Shown in pieces: positions 42,859-51,462 of a stretch of DNA of 64,000 nt. How positions within the stretch are numbered: the first letter of the stretch is position 1; each line of letters begins with the position of its first letter. A program made the position numbers and the translations under genes. This DNA is from Streptomyces sp. NBC_00568 (lineage in GTDB: Bacteria > Actinomycetota > Actinomycetes > Streptomycetales > Streptomycetaceae): positions 2,528,501 to 2,592,500 of the forward strand of contig NZ_JAPENW010000001.1 in the NCBI RefSeq assembly GCF_026341855.1. Direction: 5' to 3'. Below the pieces are notes generated by a model. That model was not told the origin of the DNA. It saw only the letters and a list, made by a program, of their open reading frames with translations, and ran no database searches.

Positions 42859-44562
42859 TCAGGTGGTCCGGCGCCTGCGCGAGCCCGGGCGGCGCTCGCT
42901 CGGGCGGGTCACCGGGTCACCGGCGTCCAGCGCGGCGGCGCGCCGCCGCAGCCCGAAGTCCGCCAGCGCCTCCGCCAGCTTGTGCACGGAGGGCTCCGGA
43001 GCCATCACGTCGACCCGCAGCCCGTGCTCCTCGGCCGTCTTGGCGGTCGCGGGACCGATACAGGCGATCACCGTCACGTTGTGCGGCTTGCCCGCGATGC
43101 CCACCAGGTTCCGCACGGTCGACGACGAGGTGAAGAGCACCGCGTCGAAGCCGCCGCCCTTGATCGCCTCGCGGGTGTCGGCCGGCGGCGGCGACGCGCG
43201 CACGGTGCGGTACGCCGTGACGTCGTCGACCTCCCAGCCCAGCTCGATGAGCCCGGCCACCAGCGTCTCGGTGGCGATGTCGGCACGCGGCAGGAACACC
43301 CGGTCGATCGGGTCGAAGACCGGGTCGTAGGGCGGCCAGTCCTCCAGGAGACCGGCGGCGGACTGCTCCCCGCTCGGCACCAGGTCCGGCTTCACGCCGA
43401 AGGCGATGAGCGCCTTCGCGGTCGACTCGCCGACGGCCGCGACCTTGATGCCCGCGAAGGCACGGGCGTCGAGCCCGTACTCCTCGAACTTCTCCCGCAC
43501 GGCCTTGACCGCGTTCACCGAGGTGAAGGCGATCCACTCGTAGCGGCCGGTCACCAGGCCCTTGACCGCGCGCTCCATCTGCTGGGGCGTGCGCGGCGGT
43601 TCGACGGCGATCGTCGGCACCTCGTGCGGCACGGCCCCGTACGACCGCAGCTGGTCGGAGAGCGACGCCGCCTGCTCCTTCGTCCGCGGTACGAGCACCT
43701 TCCAGCCGAACAGCGGCTTGGACTCGAACCACGACAACTGGTCGCGCTGGGCGGCGGCGGAACGCTCACCGACCACGGCTATCACCGGGCGGCCACCGTC
43801 CGGGGACGGCAGCACCTTCGCCTGCTTCAGCGTCTGCGCGATCGTGCCGAGCGTCGCCGACCAGGTGCGCTGCCGGGTCGTGGTACCGGCGATCGTCACC
43901 GCCATCGGGGTGTCGGGCTTGCGGCCGGAGGCCACGAGTTCACCCGCGGCCGCGGCCACGGAGTCGAGGGTCGCCGACACGACGACGGTGCCGTCGGAGG
44001 CGCCGACCTCGGTCCAGCAGCGGTCCGAGGCGGTCCGCGCGTCGACGAACCGTACGTCCGCGCCCTGCGCGTCCCGCAGCGGCACACCCGCGTAGGCGGG
44101 CACACCGACGGCGGCGGCGATGCCGGGCACGACCTCGAACGGAACGCCCGCGCGGGCGCAGGCCAGCATCTCCTCGGCGGCGTAGGTGTCGAGCCCGGGG
44201 TCACCGGACACCGCACGCACGACCCGCTTGCCGCCCCGTGCGGCCGTCATGACAAGATTGGCTGCGTCCCTCGACGCGGGGTCACCAACGGTTGTTGACG
44301 CGCTGTCAACAACCGTCAGCTGAGGCGTGCCTGTGCTCTGGTACGTATCCGGCGAAGTGTCCGGATCCGTGTTCAGAACAGCGACGCCTTGTCTGGCGTG
44401 AACGCGCACCACGTCGAGCACATCGTGCTCGGCGACGAGGACGTCCGCGTTCGCCAGCGCCTCTACGGCGCGCAGTGTCAGCAGCCCTGGATCTCCGGGT
44501 CCGGCACCCAGGAAGGTGACGTGCCCGTGGTCCGGACCGGCGGGAAGGTTGGTGGGGCTCAC
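42859..44562 (-). CDS. hemD: Bifunctional uroporphyrinogen-III C-methyltransferase / uroporphyrinogen-III synthase
   Basis: A 567-residue fusion. The N-terminal ~245 residues are a CobA/SUMT-like tetrapyrrole methyltransferase (VTFLGAGPGDPGLLTLRAVE, AVSGDPGLDTYAAEE, EVVPGIAAAVGVPAYAGVPL). The C-terminal ~310 residues are HemD (VLVPRTKEQAASLSDQLRSY, AFTSVNAVKAVREKFEEYG, VLFTSSSTVRNLVGIAG). Together they cyclise hydroxymethylbilane and can divert the product to sirohaem/B12. The methyltransferase part lacks some of the usual SUMT loops, so its activity is less certain. GTG overlaps the hemC stop by 4 nt. A basic tail ends the protein. Confidence 0.92.
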   Translation of the reverse strand: MSPTNLPAGPDHGHVTFLGAGPGDPGLLTLRAVEALANADVLVAEHDVLDVVRVHARQGVAVLNTDPDTSPDTYQSTGTPQLTVVDSASTTVGDPASRDAANLVMTAARGGKRVVRAVSGDPGLDTYAAEEMLACARAGVPFEVVPGIAAAVGVPAYAGVPLRDAQGADVRFVDARTASDRCWTEVGASDGTVVVSATLDSVAAAAGELVASGRKPDTPMAVTIAGTTTRQRTWSATLGTIAQTLKQAKVLPSPDGGRPVIAVVGERSAAAQRDQLSWFESKPLFGWKVLVPRTKEQAASLSDQLRSYGAVPHEVPTIAVEPPRTPQQMERAVKGLVTGRYEWIAFTSVNAVKAVREKFEEYGLDARAFAGIKVAAVGESTAKALIAFGVKPDLVPSGEQSAAGLLEDWPPYDPVFDPIDRVFLPRADIATETLVAGLIELGWEVDDVTAYRTVRASPPPADTREAIKGGGFDAVLFTSSSTVRNLVGIAGKPHNVTVIACIGPATAKTAEEHGLRVDVMAPEPSVHKLAEALADFGLRRRAAALDAGDPVTRPSERRPGSRRRRTT

Positions 44563-45518
44563 AGTGCTCGCTCCCCCATCAGACCGGCCGCGCCCTTGGC
44601 AAGCATCTCGGCGGCGAGTTCACGGCCGAGCGACATCGCCTGGTCATGCGTCTCGGGCACGGGACCGGTGGTGGACAGCTGCACCAGCGTCGAGCCGTCG
44701 GTCGTCCCGACGACGCCGCGCAGGCGCATCTCCTTGACAATCTGCCCGTCGGCCAGCAGGTCGGCCAGCGCGCCCACGGGTGCGCTGCAGCCGGCCTCCA
44801 GGGCGGCAAGCAGAGATCGCTCGGCTGTCACGGCGACCCGGGTGAACGGGTCGTCGAGCTCTCCGAGCGCGGCGACGAGGTCCGCGTTGTCCGCGGCACA
44901 CTCGATCGCGAGGGCCCCCTGGCCGGGGGCGGGCAAAACATTGTCGACCGACAGGAAGTCGGTGACCTCGTCGATCCGGCCGATCCGGTTGAGTCCGGCG
45001 GCGGCGAGCACGACGGCGTCGAGCTCCCCGGCGCGGACGTACCCGATGCGGGTGTCGACGTTCCCGCGGATGGCGACCGTCTCGATCGTCATCCCATGAC
45101 TGCGCGCGTACGCGTTCAGCTGGGCCATGCGCCGCGGCGAGCCGGTGCCCACGCGTGCGCCGTCCGGCAGCTCCGCGAAGGTCAGCCCGTCGCGGGCGAC
45201 GAGCACGTCGCGCACGTCCTCGCGCACCGGCACGGCGGCCAGCGCGAGGTCATCGGGCTGCGCCGTCGGCAGATCCTTGAGGGAGTGCACGGCGAAGTCG
45301 ACCTCCCCGCGCACCAGTGCCTCCCGCAACGCGGTCACGAAGACGCCCGTGCCGCCGATCTGCGCGAGGCTCTCGCGGGAAACGTCGCCGTACGTCGTGA
45401 TCTCAACGAGCTCGACGGGCCGTCCGGTCACCTTGCTCACGGCATCCGCCACCTGCCCGGACTGGGCCATGGCGAGTTTGCTGCGCCTGGTCCCGAGCCT
45501 CAAAGCCTGCTCACTCAT
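44559..45518 (-). CDS. hemC: Porphobilinogen deaminase (hydroxymethylbilane synthase)
   Basis: 319 residues. It polymerises four porphobilinogens. The dipyrromethane cofactor Cys is in ALEAGCSAPVGALA; substrate-binding basic residues are in LRLGTRRSKLAMAQ, FAVHSLKDLPT, RVGTGSPRRMAQL and AIRGNVDTRIG. The start overlaps the hemA stop (ATGA) and the stop overlaps the hemD GTG, which shows tight translational coupling. Confidence 0.97.
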   Translation of the reverse strand: MSEQALRLGTRRSKLAMAQSGQVADAVSKVTGRPVELVEITTYGDVSRESLAQIGGTGVFVTALREALVRGEVDFAVHSLKDLPTAQPDDLALAAVPVREDVRDVLVARDGLTFAELPDGARVGTGSPRRMAQLNAYARSHGMTIETVAIRGNVDTRIGYVRAGELDAVVLAAAGLNRIGRIDEVTDFLSVDNVLPAPGQGALAIECAADNADLVAALGELDDPFTRVAVTAERSLLAALEAGCSAPVGALADLLADGQIVKEMRLRGVVGTTDGSTLVQLSTTGPVPETHDQAMSLGRELAAEMLAKGAAGLMGERAL

Positions 45519-47221
45519 GCTCGCCCTCGGTTCTTGGCGTTCTCGGTGTTGTTCTCGGCCCGCGAGACGGCGGCGACCGTCTCCGGGTCCAGGTCGAACA
45601 GGGTCCGCAACGCGTCCGCGTACCCGGCACCGCCGGGTTCGGCGGCCAGTTGCTTGACCCGTACGGTCGGCGCGTGCAACAGCTTGTCGACGACGCGCCG
45701 CACGGTCTGGCTGATCTCGCCGCGCTGCTTGTCGTCGAGGTCCGGCAGCCGTCCGTCCAGCCGCGCGATCTCGTTCGCGACGACATCGGCGGCCATGGCG
45801 CGCAGCGCCACGACAGTGGGGGTGATGTGCGCGGCCCGCTGGGCGGCACCGAACGCGGCCACCTCGTCGGAGACGATCCGGCGCACCTGGTCCACGTCCG
45901 CGGCCATCGGCGCGTCCGCGGAGGCGTCGGCCAGCGACTCGAGGTCGACGAGCCGCACACCGAGCAGCCGGTGCACGGCCGCGTCGATGTCACGGGGCAT
46001 CGCCAGGTCGAGCAGCGCGAGCACCGGCGCGGGGCGCGGGGCCTCGGCGACGGGTTCGGGCCTGCGGCGCTCGGGGATGCGGCCGATCGTGGCGACGGTC
46101 GCGGCCAGCGCGGTGATGACCTCGGCGTCGGTGTCGGGCGCACGACGGCTGTCGCGGCGCTCGACGGTCCCCGTGCCCTTGTCCACCCAGGCCGCGTGCT
46201 GCTCCAGGGTGGCGGCGTCCATGCCGGCGACGGCCGCCTCGCCCATGACGGAGAAGCCGGTGGCGCCCTGCACGGCGGACAGGTCCAGCGGACAGCCGTC
46301 CTCGGTGCCGAGGCTGGTCGACGCGAGGTGCCCGGCCGGACCGGCCGACGCCTCGTCGCGTACGGCCGCGGGCGTTCCCGTACGTCCTTCGACGGCGGCC
46401 GCGACCGACTCGGCCGTCAGGACGATCCCGGTCGCTCCGGTGCAGGACACGGCGATGTCGGCACGTGTCAGCTCGACCGGTACCGAGTCCATCGGTACCG
46501 CGCGGGCCACCACGTCCGTGTCGTCGCCGCCGGTGAGGATCTCGGCGAGGCGCTCGGCGCGGTCCTGGGTGCGGTTGGCGATCACGATCTCGCCGACGCC
46601 GACCCGTGCGAGCGTCGCGGCGGCCAGCGAGGACATCGAGCCGGCGCCGATGACGAGGGCCTTCTTGCCCTTGGCCCAGGCCTCGACCGCCCGCCCGGCG
46701 GACAGCTGCTCCAGGCCGAAGGTGACCAGGGACTGTCCGGCGCGGTCGATGCCGGTCTCGGAGTGGGCGCGCTTGCCGACCCGCAGGGCCTGCTGGAACA
46801 GATCGTTGAGGAGGCGGCCCGCGGTGTGCAGCTCCTGCGCGGTGGCGAGCGCGTCCTTGATCTGGCCGAGGATCTGGCCCTCGCCGACGACCATCGAGTC
46901 CAGGCCGCAGGCCACCGAGAAGAGGTGGTGGACGGCCCGGTCCTCGTAGTGCACGTACAGGTGGGGAGTGAGCTCCTCGAGCCCGACCCCGCTGTGCTGG
47001 GCGAGCAGCGTCGACAGCTCGGCGACGCCCGCGTGGAACTTGTCCACGTCGGCGTACAGCTCGATGCGGTTGCAGGTGGCGAGCACCGCGCCCTCGGCGG
47101 CCGGCTCGGCGGCGAGGGTGTCCTGGAGCAGCTTGACCTGCGCGTCCGGGGACAGCGCGGCCCGCTCCAGAACGCTCACCGGAGCGCTGCGGTGGCTCAG
47201 CCCGACGACGAGGAGACTCAT
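45515..47221 (-). CDS. hemA: Glutamyl-tRNA reductase
   Basis: 568 residues. The first committed enzyme of C5-pathway haem synthesis. Catalytic Cys is in VLATCNRIELYA; also LVVGLSHRSAPVSVLERAAL, EGQILGQIKDALATAQE, VIGAGSMSSLAAATLARVGV and NRTQDRAERLAEIL. Compared with most bacteria it carries a long insert (roughly residues 275-390, Ala/Glu-rich) before PRDIDAAVHRLLGVRLVDLE, typical of Streptomyces HemA. The ATG overlaps the rex stop. Expression should follow Rex control. Confidence 0.97.
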   Translation of the reverse strand: MSLLVVGLSHRSAPVSVLERAALSPDAQVKLLQDTLAAEPAAEGAVLATCNRIELYADVDKFHAGVAELSTLLAQHSGVGLEELTPHLYVHYEDRAVHHLFSVACGLDSMVVGEGQILGQIKDALATAQELHTAGRLLNDLFQQALRVGKRAHSETGIDRAGQSLVTFGLEQLSAGRAVEAWAKGKKALVIGAGSMSSLAAATLARVGVGEIVIANRTQDRAERLAEILTGGDDTDVVARAVPMDSVPVELTRADIAVSCTGATGIVLTAESVAAAVEGRTGTPAAVRDEASAGPAGHLASTSLGTEDGCPLDLSAVQGATGFSVMGEAAVAGMDAATLEQHAAWVDKGTGTVERRDSRRAPDTDAEVITALAATVATIGRIPERRRPEPVAEAPRPAPVLALLDLAMPRDIDAAVHRLLGVRLVDLESLADASADAPMAADVDQVRRIVSDEVAAFGAAQRAAHITPTVVALRAMAADVVANEIARLDGRLPDLDDKQRGEISQTVRRVVDKLLHAPTVRVKQLAAEPGGAGYADALRTLFDLDPETVAAVSRAENNTENAKNRGRA

Positions 47222-47979
47222 GCCGGCATCACGGCGGGAACATCCCCGTCGGGCCCTTTGCGGTTGTTCTCCTGCGCGGCGGTGGCGGCGGCGGCACCGG
47301 CCTGCGCCTCGGCCTCCTCGCCGGCCTTGCGCTGCTCGTGGAAAGCGAGGATCTGCAGCTCGATGGAGAGATCGACCTTGCGCACGTCGACACCGTCCGG
47401 GACGGTCAGCACGGTCGGCGCGAAGTTCAGGATGGAGGTGACTCCGGCGGCCACCAGACGGTCGCAGACCTGCTGGGCGGCTCCGGCCGGGGTGGCGATG
47501 ACACCGATCGACACGCCGTTCTCGTCGATGATCTTTTCCAGCTCGTCCGTGTGCTGGACCGGGATTCCGGCAACGGGCTTGCCGGCCATCGCGGGATCCG
47601 CGTCTATGAGCGCGGCGACACGGAATCCGCGCGAGGCGAACCCTCCGTAATTGGCCAGTGCCGCACCGAGGTTGCCGATACCGACGATCACTACCGGCCA
47701 GTCCTGGGTCAGGCCCAGTTCGCGGGAGATCTGGTACACGAGATACTCGACGTCGTAGCCCACACCACGCGTCCCGTAGGAGCCGAGGTAGGAGAAGTCC
47801 TTGCGCAGCTTCGCGGAGTTGACCCCCGCCGCGGCCGCGAGCTCCTCGGATGAGACCGTGGGTACCGAGCGCTCCGACAGTGCGGTGAGGGCTCGGAGGT
47901 ACAGCGGAAGCCGGGCGACGGTGGCCTCGGGAATCCCTCGGCTGCGGGTCGCCGGTCGGTGAGTTCGGCCAGTTGCCAC
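47218..47979 (-). CDS. rex: Redox-sensing transcriptional repressor Rex
   Basis: 253 residues. The N-terminal winged helix (VSSEELAAAAGVNSAKLRKD, FSYLGSYGTRGVGYDVEYLV) and the Rossmann domain (VVIVGIGNLGAALANYGGFA, ALIDADP) bind DNA and NAD(H) respectively. A rise in the NADH/NAD+ ratio releases Rex from its operators. The GTG at 47979 has AGGAG 5-9 nt upstream. An Ala-rich C-terminal tail is present. It is the first gene of rex-hemA-hemC-hemD, all joined by 4-nt overlaps, and a Rex operator lies 76 bp upstream, so the operon is autoregulated. Confidence 0.97.
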   Translation of the reverse strand: MATGRTHRPATRSRGIPEATVARLPLYLRALTALSERSVPTVSSEELAAAAGVNSAKLRKDFSYLGSYGTRGVGYDVEYLVYQISRELGLTQDWPVVIVGIGNLGAALANYGGFASRGFRVAALIDADPAMAGKPVAGIPVQHTDELEKIIDENGVSIGVIATPAGAAQQVCDRLVAAGVTSILNFAPTVLTVPDGVDVRKVDLSIELQILAFHEQRKAGEEAEAQAGAAAATAAQENNRKGPDGDVPAVMPA

Positions 47980-48055
47980 GGTGCTCCTGCGGGTAGAGCG
48001 GGGCTTTAGGCGGTCACACGTACCTAGACCGCCCCGTCGAATGCAGGCTATGTCT

Positions 48056-48073
48056 TTGTGAACGCGTGCACAA
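48056..48073. promoter_or_regulatory. Rex operator (ROP) upstream of rex
   Basis: TTGTGAACGCGTGCACAA differs at one position from the perfect ROP palindrome TTGTGAANNNNTTCACAA as I recall it for Streptomyces (G for T in the right arm). It lies 76 bp before the rex GTG and places the operon under NADH control. Confidence 0.9.
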
Positions 48074-48099
48074 AGACGGTGTCCGATTTGCCCGGCCAA

Positions 48100-48115
48100 C
48101 GTGACCGGGGTCACG
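48100..48115. promoter_or_regulatory. CRP-like palindrome upstream of the rex operator
   Basis: CGTGACC-GG-GGTCACG is a perfect 16-bp palindrome, reading as GTGA-N6-TCAC. This fits the Crp motif reported for Streptomyces (GTG-N6-GNCAC, as I recall it). It is centred 43 bp upstream of the Rex operator. Confidence 0.5.
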
Positions 48116-48322
48116 CACGCCCGGCGCGCACGTATGGAACCGGTGCACGGGCGGCTTCGTTCCGTACTTGAAGGGGGCAAAACCGCACACTCTCCTCAAC
48201 GAATCCCGCCCCCGAGACCAATCGCCGTCGATCCTAGGCGACGTTCCCGACCACTTGGACTACTCAGTCAGGTCACAAGTCGGGGCACATCACGGGCGCG
48301 GTCGGCGCTCCCCGCACGCGGT

Positions 48323-48613
48323 TCACCGTGCGAGGGCTTTGCGAAGGCGTTCCTCGTTCACGCGCCAGAAGGTGTGCTGGGCGCCGTCCACCAGCACGAC
48401 AGGGATCTGTTCCCAGTACTGGCGGTGCAGTTCCTCGTCCTCGGTGATGTCCTTCTTCTCCCAGGGGACCCCGAGATCGGCACACACCTTCTCGATCACT
48501 TCCTGTGCGTCATCACACAGATGACACCCGGGCTTCCCGATCAACGTCACCAGACGCTCCTCGGGCGCCCTGCTCTGCGTACGGCGGTCGCTGCGCCGGA
48601 ACATGGGGCTCAT
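48323..48613 (-). CDS. Glutaredoxin-like protein
   Basis: About 96 residues. The thioredoxin fold with active site CHLC (VTLIGKPGCHLCDDAQEVIE) and the cis-Pro region YWEQIPVVLVDGAQHTFW belongs to the DUF836/glutaredoxin family. It is probably a thiol-disulphide protein. Starts at 48613 (MSPMFRR) or 48622 (MARMSP) are both possible, with GGGAGA just upstream. It is encoded next to rex on the same strand and divergent from the HAD gene. Confidence 0.9.
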   Translation of the reverse strand: MSPMFRRSDRRTQSRAPEERLVTLIGKPGCHLCDDAQEVIEKVCADLGVPWEKKDITEDEELHRQYWEQIPVVLVDGAQHTFWRVNEERLRKALAR

Positions 48614-48796
48614 ACGCGCCATTCTCCCGCCCCGGACGCCCGTACGGGCACGCTCCGCGCTTCGCACGACAACCGGCCCGCGCGCAGGGCCGACGCGCCG
48701 CGGCCGCAGCGCATCGGATCGGTTGTTTAACGGCACGGTCGCGGAGAGTTCACAGCGTCGAATCCTGTCGACTCCGGAAGCACCGAACAGACTGGC

Positions 48797-48802
48797 TATG
48801 CT
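48797..48802 (+). promoter_or_regulatory. -10 box TATGCT of a leaderless transcript
   Basis: TATGCT lies 6 nt before the ATG at 48809, and there is no ribosome site. Confidence 0.55.
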
Positions 48803-48808
48803 CACGAC

Positions 48809-49741
48809 ATGGCCGCTCTCGGATGGCTCACTCCCCGTAGGCGCTCCGCCACGGCGCGGAGCGTGTTGGCAGGCGAGGCCTCTGCGGAGGCAGCGCGCAA
48901 GTCCTCGCAGGAACTGGAAGAACTGGCACCGCCGGATTCCCCGGAAGAACCCGACTTCCCGGTGCTCGGCGACGACCGGGCCGCCGCCTTCTTCGATCTC
49001 GACAACACCGTGATGCAAGGTGCTGCCCTCTTCCACTTCGGACGGGGCCTGTACAAGCGGAAGTTCTTCGAGACCCGCGACCTGGCCCGGTTCGCCTGGC
49101 AGCAGGCGTGGTTCAGGCTGGCCGGCATCGAGGACCCGGAGCACATGCAGGACGCGCGCGACTCCGCGCTGTCGATCGTGAAGGGCCATCGGGTCTCCGA
49201 GCTGATGTCGATCGGCGAGGAGATCTACGACGAGTACATGGCCGAGCGGATCTGGCCCGGCACCCGCGCCCTCGCCCAGGCGCACCTGGACGCCGGACAG
49301 AAGGTGTGGCTCGTCACGGCGGCCCCGGTGGAGATCGCCACGGTGATCGCGCGGCGGCTCGGTCTCACGGGCGCACTGGGCACGGTCGCGGAATCCGTGG
49401 ACGGGGTCTACACCGGCAAGCTGGTCGGCGAACCCCTGCACGGTCCGGCCAAGGCCGAGGCCGTACGGGCGCTGGCGTCCGCGGAGGACCTGGACCTGGC
49501 CCGCTGCGCGGCGTACAGCGACTCGCACAACGACATTCCGATGCTCTCGCTGGTCGGGCACCCGTACGCGATCAACCCGGACGCGAAACTGCGCAAGCAC
49601 GCGCGGGACTTCGACTGGCGGCTGCGGGACTACCGCACGGCGCGCAAGGCCGCGAAGGTCGGGATTCCCGCCGCGGCCGGGGTCGGCGCGGTGGCCGGCG
49701 GCACGGCCGCCGCGATCGCGCTTCACCGCCGCCGCCGCTGA
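48809..49741 (+). CDS. HAD-IB family phosphatase
   Basis: 310 residues. Motif I AAFFDLDNTVMQG (nucleophile Asp and acid/base Asp), motif II in VWLVTAAPVEIA, and motif III/IV GPAKAEAVRALA with AYSDSHNDIPMLSLVGHPYA, as in SerB-like phosphatases. A helical cap lies between. The C-terminus ends in a hydrophobic Ala/Gly stretch and RRRR, perhaps a membrane-associating tail. In Streptomyces the gene sits directly upstream of bldN. The substrate is unknown. Leaderless start. Confidence 0.92.
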   Translation: MAALGWLTPRRRSATARSVLAGEASAEAARKSSQELEELAPPDSPEEPDFPVLGDDRAAAFFDLDNTVMQGAALFHFGRGLYKRKFFETRDLARFAWQQAWFRLAGIEDPEHMQDARDSALSIVKGHRVSELMSIGEEIYDEYMAERIWPGTRALAQAHLDAGQKVWLVTAAPVEIATVIARRLGLTGALGTVAESVDGVYTGKLVGEPLHGPAKAEAVRALASAEDLDLARCAAYSDSHNDIPMLSLVGHPYAINPDAKLRKHARDFDWRLRDYRTARKAAKVGIPAAAGVGAVAGGTAAAIALHRRRR

Positions 49742-49753
49742 CATTCGGCCTGT

Positions 49754-50100
49754 CGGCGCCTGCCGGGGTGCCTGCGGTCCGGTGGGTGGGTGGGTCGGGG
49801 CCGTGCCACATCCCAGTCCGTCGCCGCTGGATCAGACGTCAGTTCTGACGCGAGCCGCTGCTCGATCCGAACGTAAGCGACGGACATAGGGATATACCGG
49901 CACGGCCCCTCCCGTGCGATGTCCGCTGCGGGTGCGCGGGGGCTTGGGCGTCGCCACTCTGGTGCGCTTTTCGGCTGCGGGCGCGTTTTCCCTTTTTCAG
50001 CCCCGGCCGGGGCTGAGTTTCAGCCCCTCCGGCGTTCGAGGAGCGGGGTCCGGGGCGGAGCCCCGGGTTCGGGCCGGGCAGGGGCGGAGGGGGCGAAAAC
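49754..50100 (+). repeat. Composite intergenic repeat, copy 3 (modules D-A-B-C)
   Basis: Module D begins 12 nt after the HAD-IB stop. Module A (49797-49909, 113 bp) has the same interior as the other two copies but imperfect ends: a 3-nt deletion in the left arm and one G-to-A change in the right arm. Module B (49910-50020) and module C (50021-50100, with the GGGGCGGAGCCCC stem) follow. The decayed ends suggest this is an older or less constrained copy. Confidence 0.85.
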
Positions 50101-50437
50101 CTGTCCGGACCTGGGACGGGAGCGCTCCTCCGCGAGGCAATCACATGGTCCTACCCACCCCGTGGGCGGCGCAGTCATGTTCACCGCAGGCGGGCACAAC
50201 ACGCCCTGTACTCAGACGGAACACGAACCGACTCGATCAACAAGTGGTCACCGTCCGGCACTTGAACAGGCATCGAACCGCATCAGAAGCGACGTAATCG
50301 ATGATTTTAGCAACTGGGTGTAGTGCTGCCTGTACGAAGCGTTATTCTCCTCAGACGCAAACCGGTACCCCTCCGTCGCTACGACGGGTGAAAGGTCCCG
50401 CACTGCACGTGATGGAAGCTCTGCCTCTGGGAGTCCC
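50101..50437 (+). promoter_or_regulatory. bldN upstream region with a BldD-box-like site
   Basis: There is no gene in these 337 bp, which should carry the bldN promoter. AGTGGTCACC at 50243-50252 resembles the BldD box (AGTGA-Nx-TCACC), and bldN is a known BldD target in other streptomycetes. Local A/T-rich DNA at about 50295-50315 may mark the promoter. Assignment of the -10/-35 boxes is not secure. Confidence 0.45.
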
Positions 50438-51208
50438 GTGTACTCACACGTCGGGGTTGACGCCTCGGGCCTGGCTACGCTGCGCGCAACGGTCCTGGAC
50501 CGTCTGCGCGGCTTCGTCCCCACCGCGTACGCCGTCCCCGCTTTCGCCCTCCCCGCGCCCGTCGGCCCTTGCTATGCACTGGCCGACGGCAACGCGGCGG
50601 TCGGCAGGCGGGGCCGCTCAGGCTCGGCCACCACCGCACGCCGTCCGGCCGCGGACAGTGACAGCGCCCGGATGATGGATCTCGTGGAGCGCGCCCAGGC
50701 CGGCGAGGCCGACGCCTTCGGACGGCTCTACGACCAGTACAGCGACACCGTGTACCGCTACATCTACTACCGGGTGGGAGGTAAGGCGACTGCCGAGGAC
50801 CTCACGAGCGAGACCTTTCTGCGGGCGCTGCGGCGGATCGGCACGTTCACCTGGCAGGGGCGCGACTTCGGCGCCTGGCTCGTGACCATCGCCCGGAATC
50901 TGGTCGCCGACCACTTCAAGTCCAGCCGTTTCCGGCTGGAGGTGACCACCGGCGAGATGCTCGACGCCAACGAGGTCGAGCGCTCACCCGAGGACTCCGT
51001 CCTGGAGTCGCTCTCCAACGCCGCGCTCCTTGACGCCGTGCGTCGGCTCAACCCACAGCAGCAGGAGTGTGTGACGCTCCGCTTCCTCCAGGGGCTCTCG
51101 GTCGCCGAGACCGCCCGGGTGATGGGCAAGAACGAGGGGGCGATCAAGACCCTCCAGTACCGGGCCGTCCGCACCCTGGCCCGGCTCCTGCCGGACGACG
51201 TCCGCTGA
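50438..51208 (+). CDS. bldN: Sporulation ECF sigma factor BldN (with N-terminal pro-sequence)
   Basis: 256 residues. The first ~79 residues (MYSHVGVDASGLATLRATVL, then LDRLRGFVPTAYAVPAFA) match the pro-region that is removed from BldN in Streptomyces coelicolor. Sigma region 2 follows (DAFGRLYDQYSDTVYRYIYY, AEDLTSETFLRALRRIGTFT) and then region 4 (LSVAETARVMGKNEGAIKTL, RAVRTLARLL). BldN directs aerial-mycelium genes such as chaplins and rodlins. GTG start with GGGAG. The anti-sigma gene rsbN lies downstream behind its own candidate BldN-dependent promoter. Confidence 0.95.
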   Translation: MYSHVGVDASGLATLRATVLDRLRGFVPTAYAVPAFALPAPVGPCYALADGNAAVGRRGRSGSATTARRPAADSDSARMMDLVERAQAGEADAFGRLYDQYSDTVYRYIYYRVGGKATAEDLTSETFLRALRRIGTFTWQGRDFGAWLVTIARNLVADHFKSSRFRLEVTTGEMLDANEVERSPEDSVLESLSNAALLDAVRRLNPQQQECVTLRFLQGLSVAETARVMGKNEGAIKTLQYRAVRTLARLLPDDVR

Positions 51209-51303
51209 ACCCGCTTCGACCCGCAGTGCCCCCGCACGTTCAGCGACACTCAACTCACCTTCCGTAAAAGTCTGTTGACTTCGCGGTCCGATCATCCGTC
51301 GTC

Positions 51304-51332
51304 CGTAACCCAAGTGCCGTGACGCTCGTTGT
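51304..51332 (+). promoter_or_regulatory. Candidate sigma-BldN promoter of rsbN
   Basis: CGTAAC (51304-51309) and CGTTGT (51327-51332), 17 nt apart, closely fit the reported BldN consensus CGTAAC-N16-CGTTGA. It lies about 130 bp before the rsbN start, so BldN probably induces its own antagonist. Confidence 0.7.
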
Positions 51333-51462
51333 GCGGGATACAGGCTCCCTGTGGTCACGCCTTGGCCATCGCCGATCACCCGATCGTGCGGATACGGCCA
51401 GGGGGTGCAACCCTCAGGACCCCCTGGGGAGCCGACCGTCATGACGAGAGGAGGTGCCGCCA

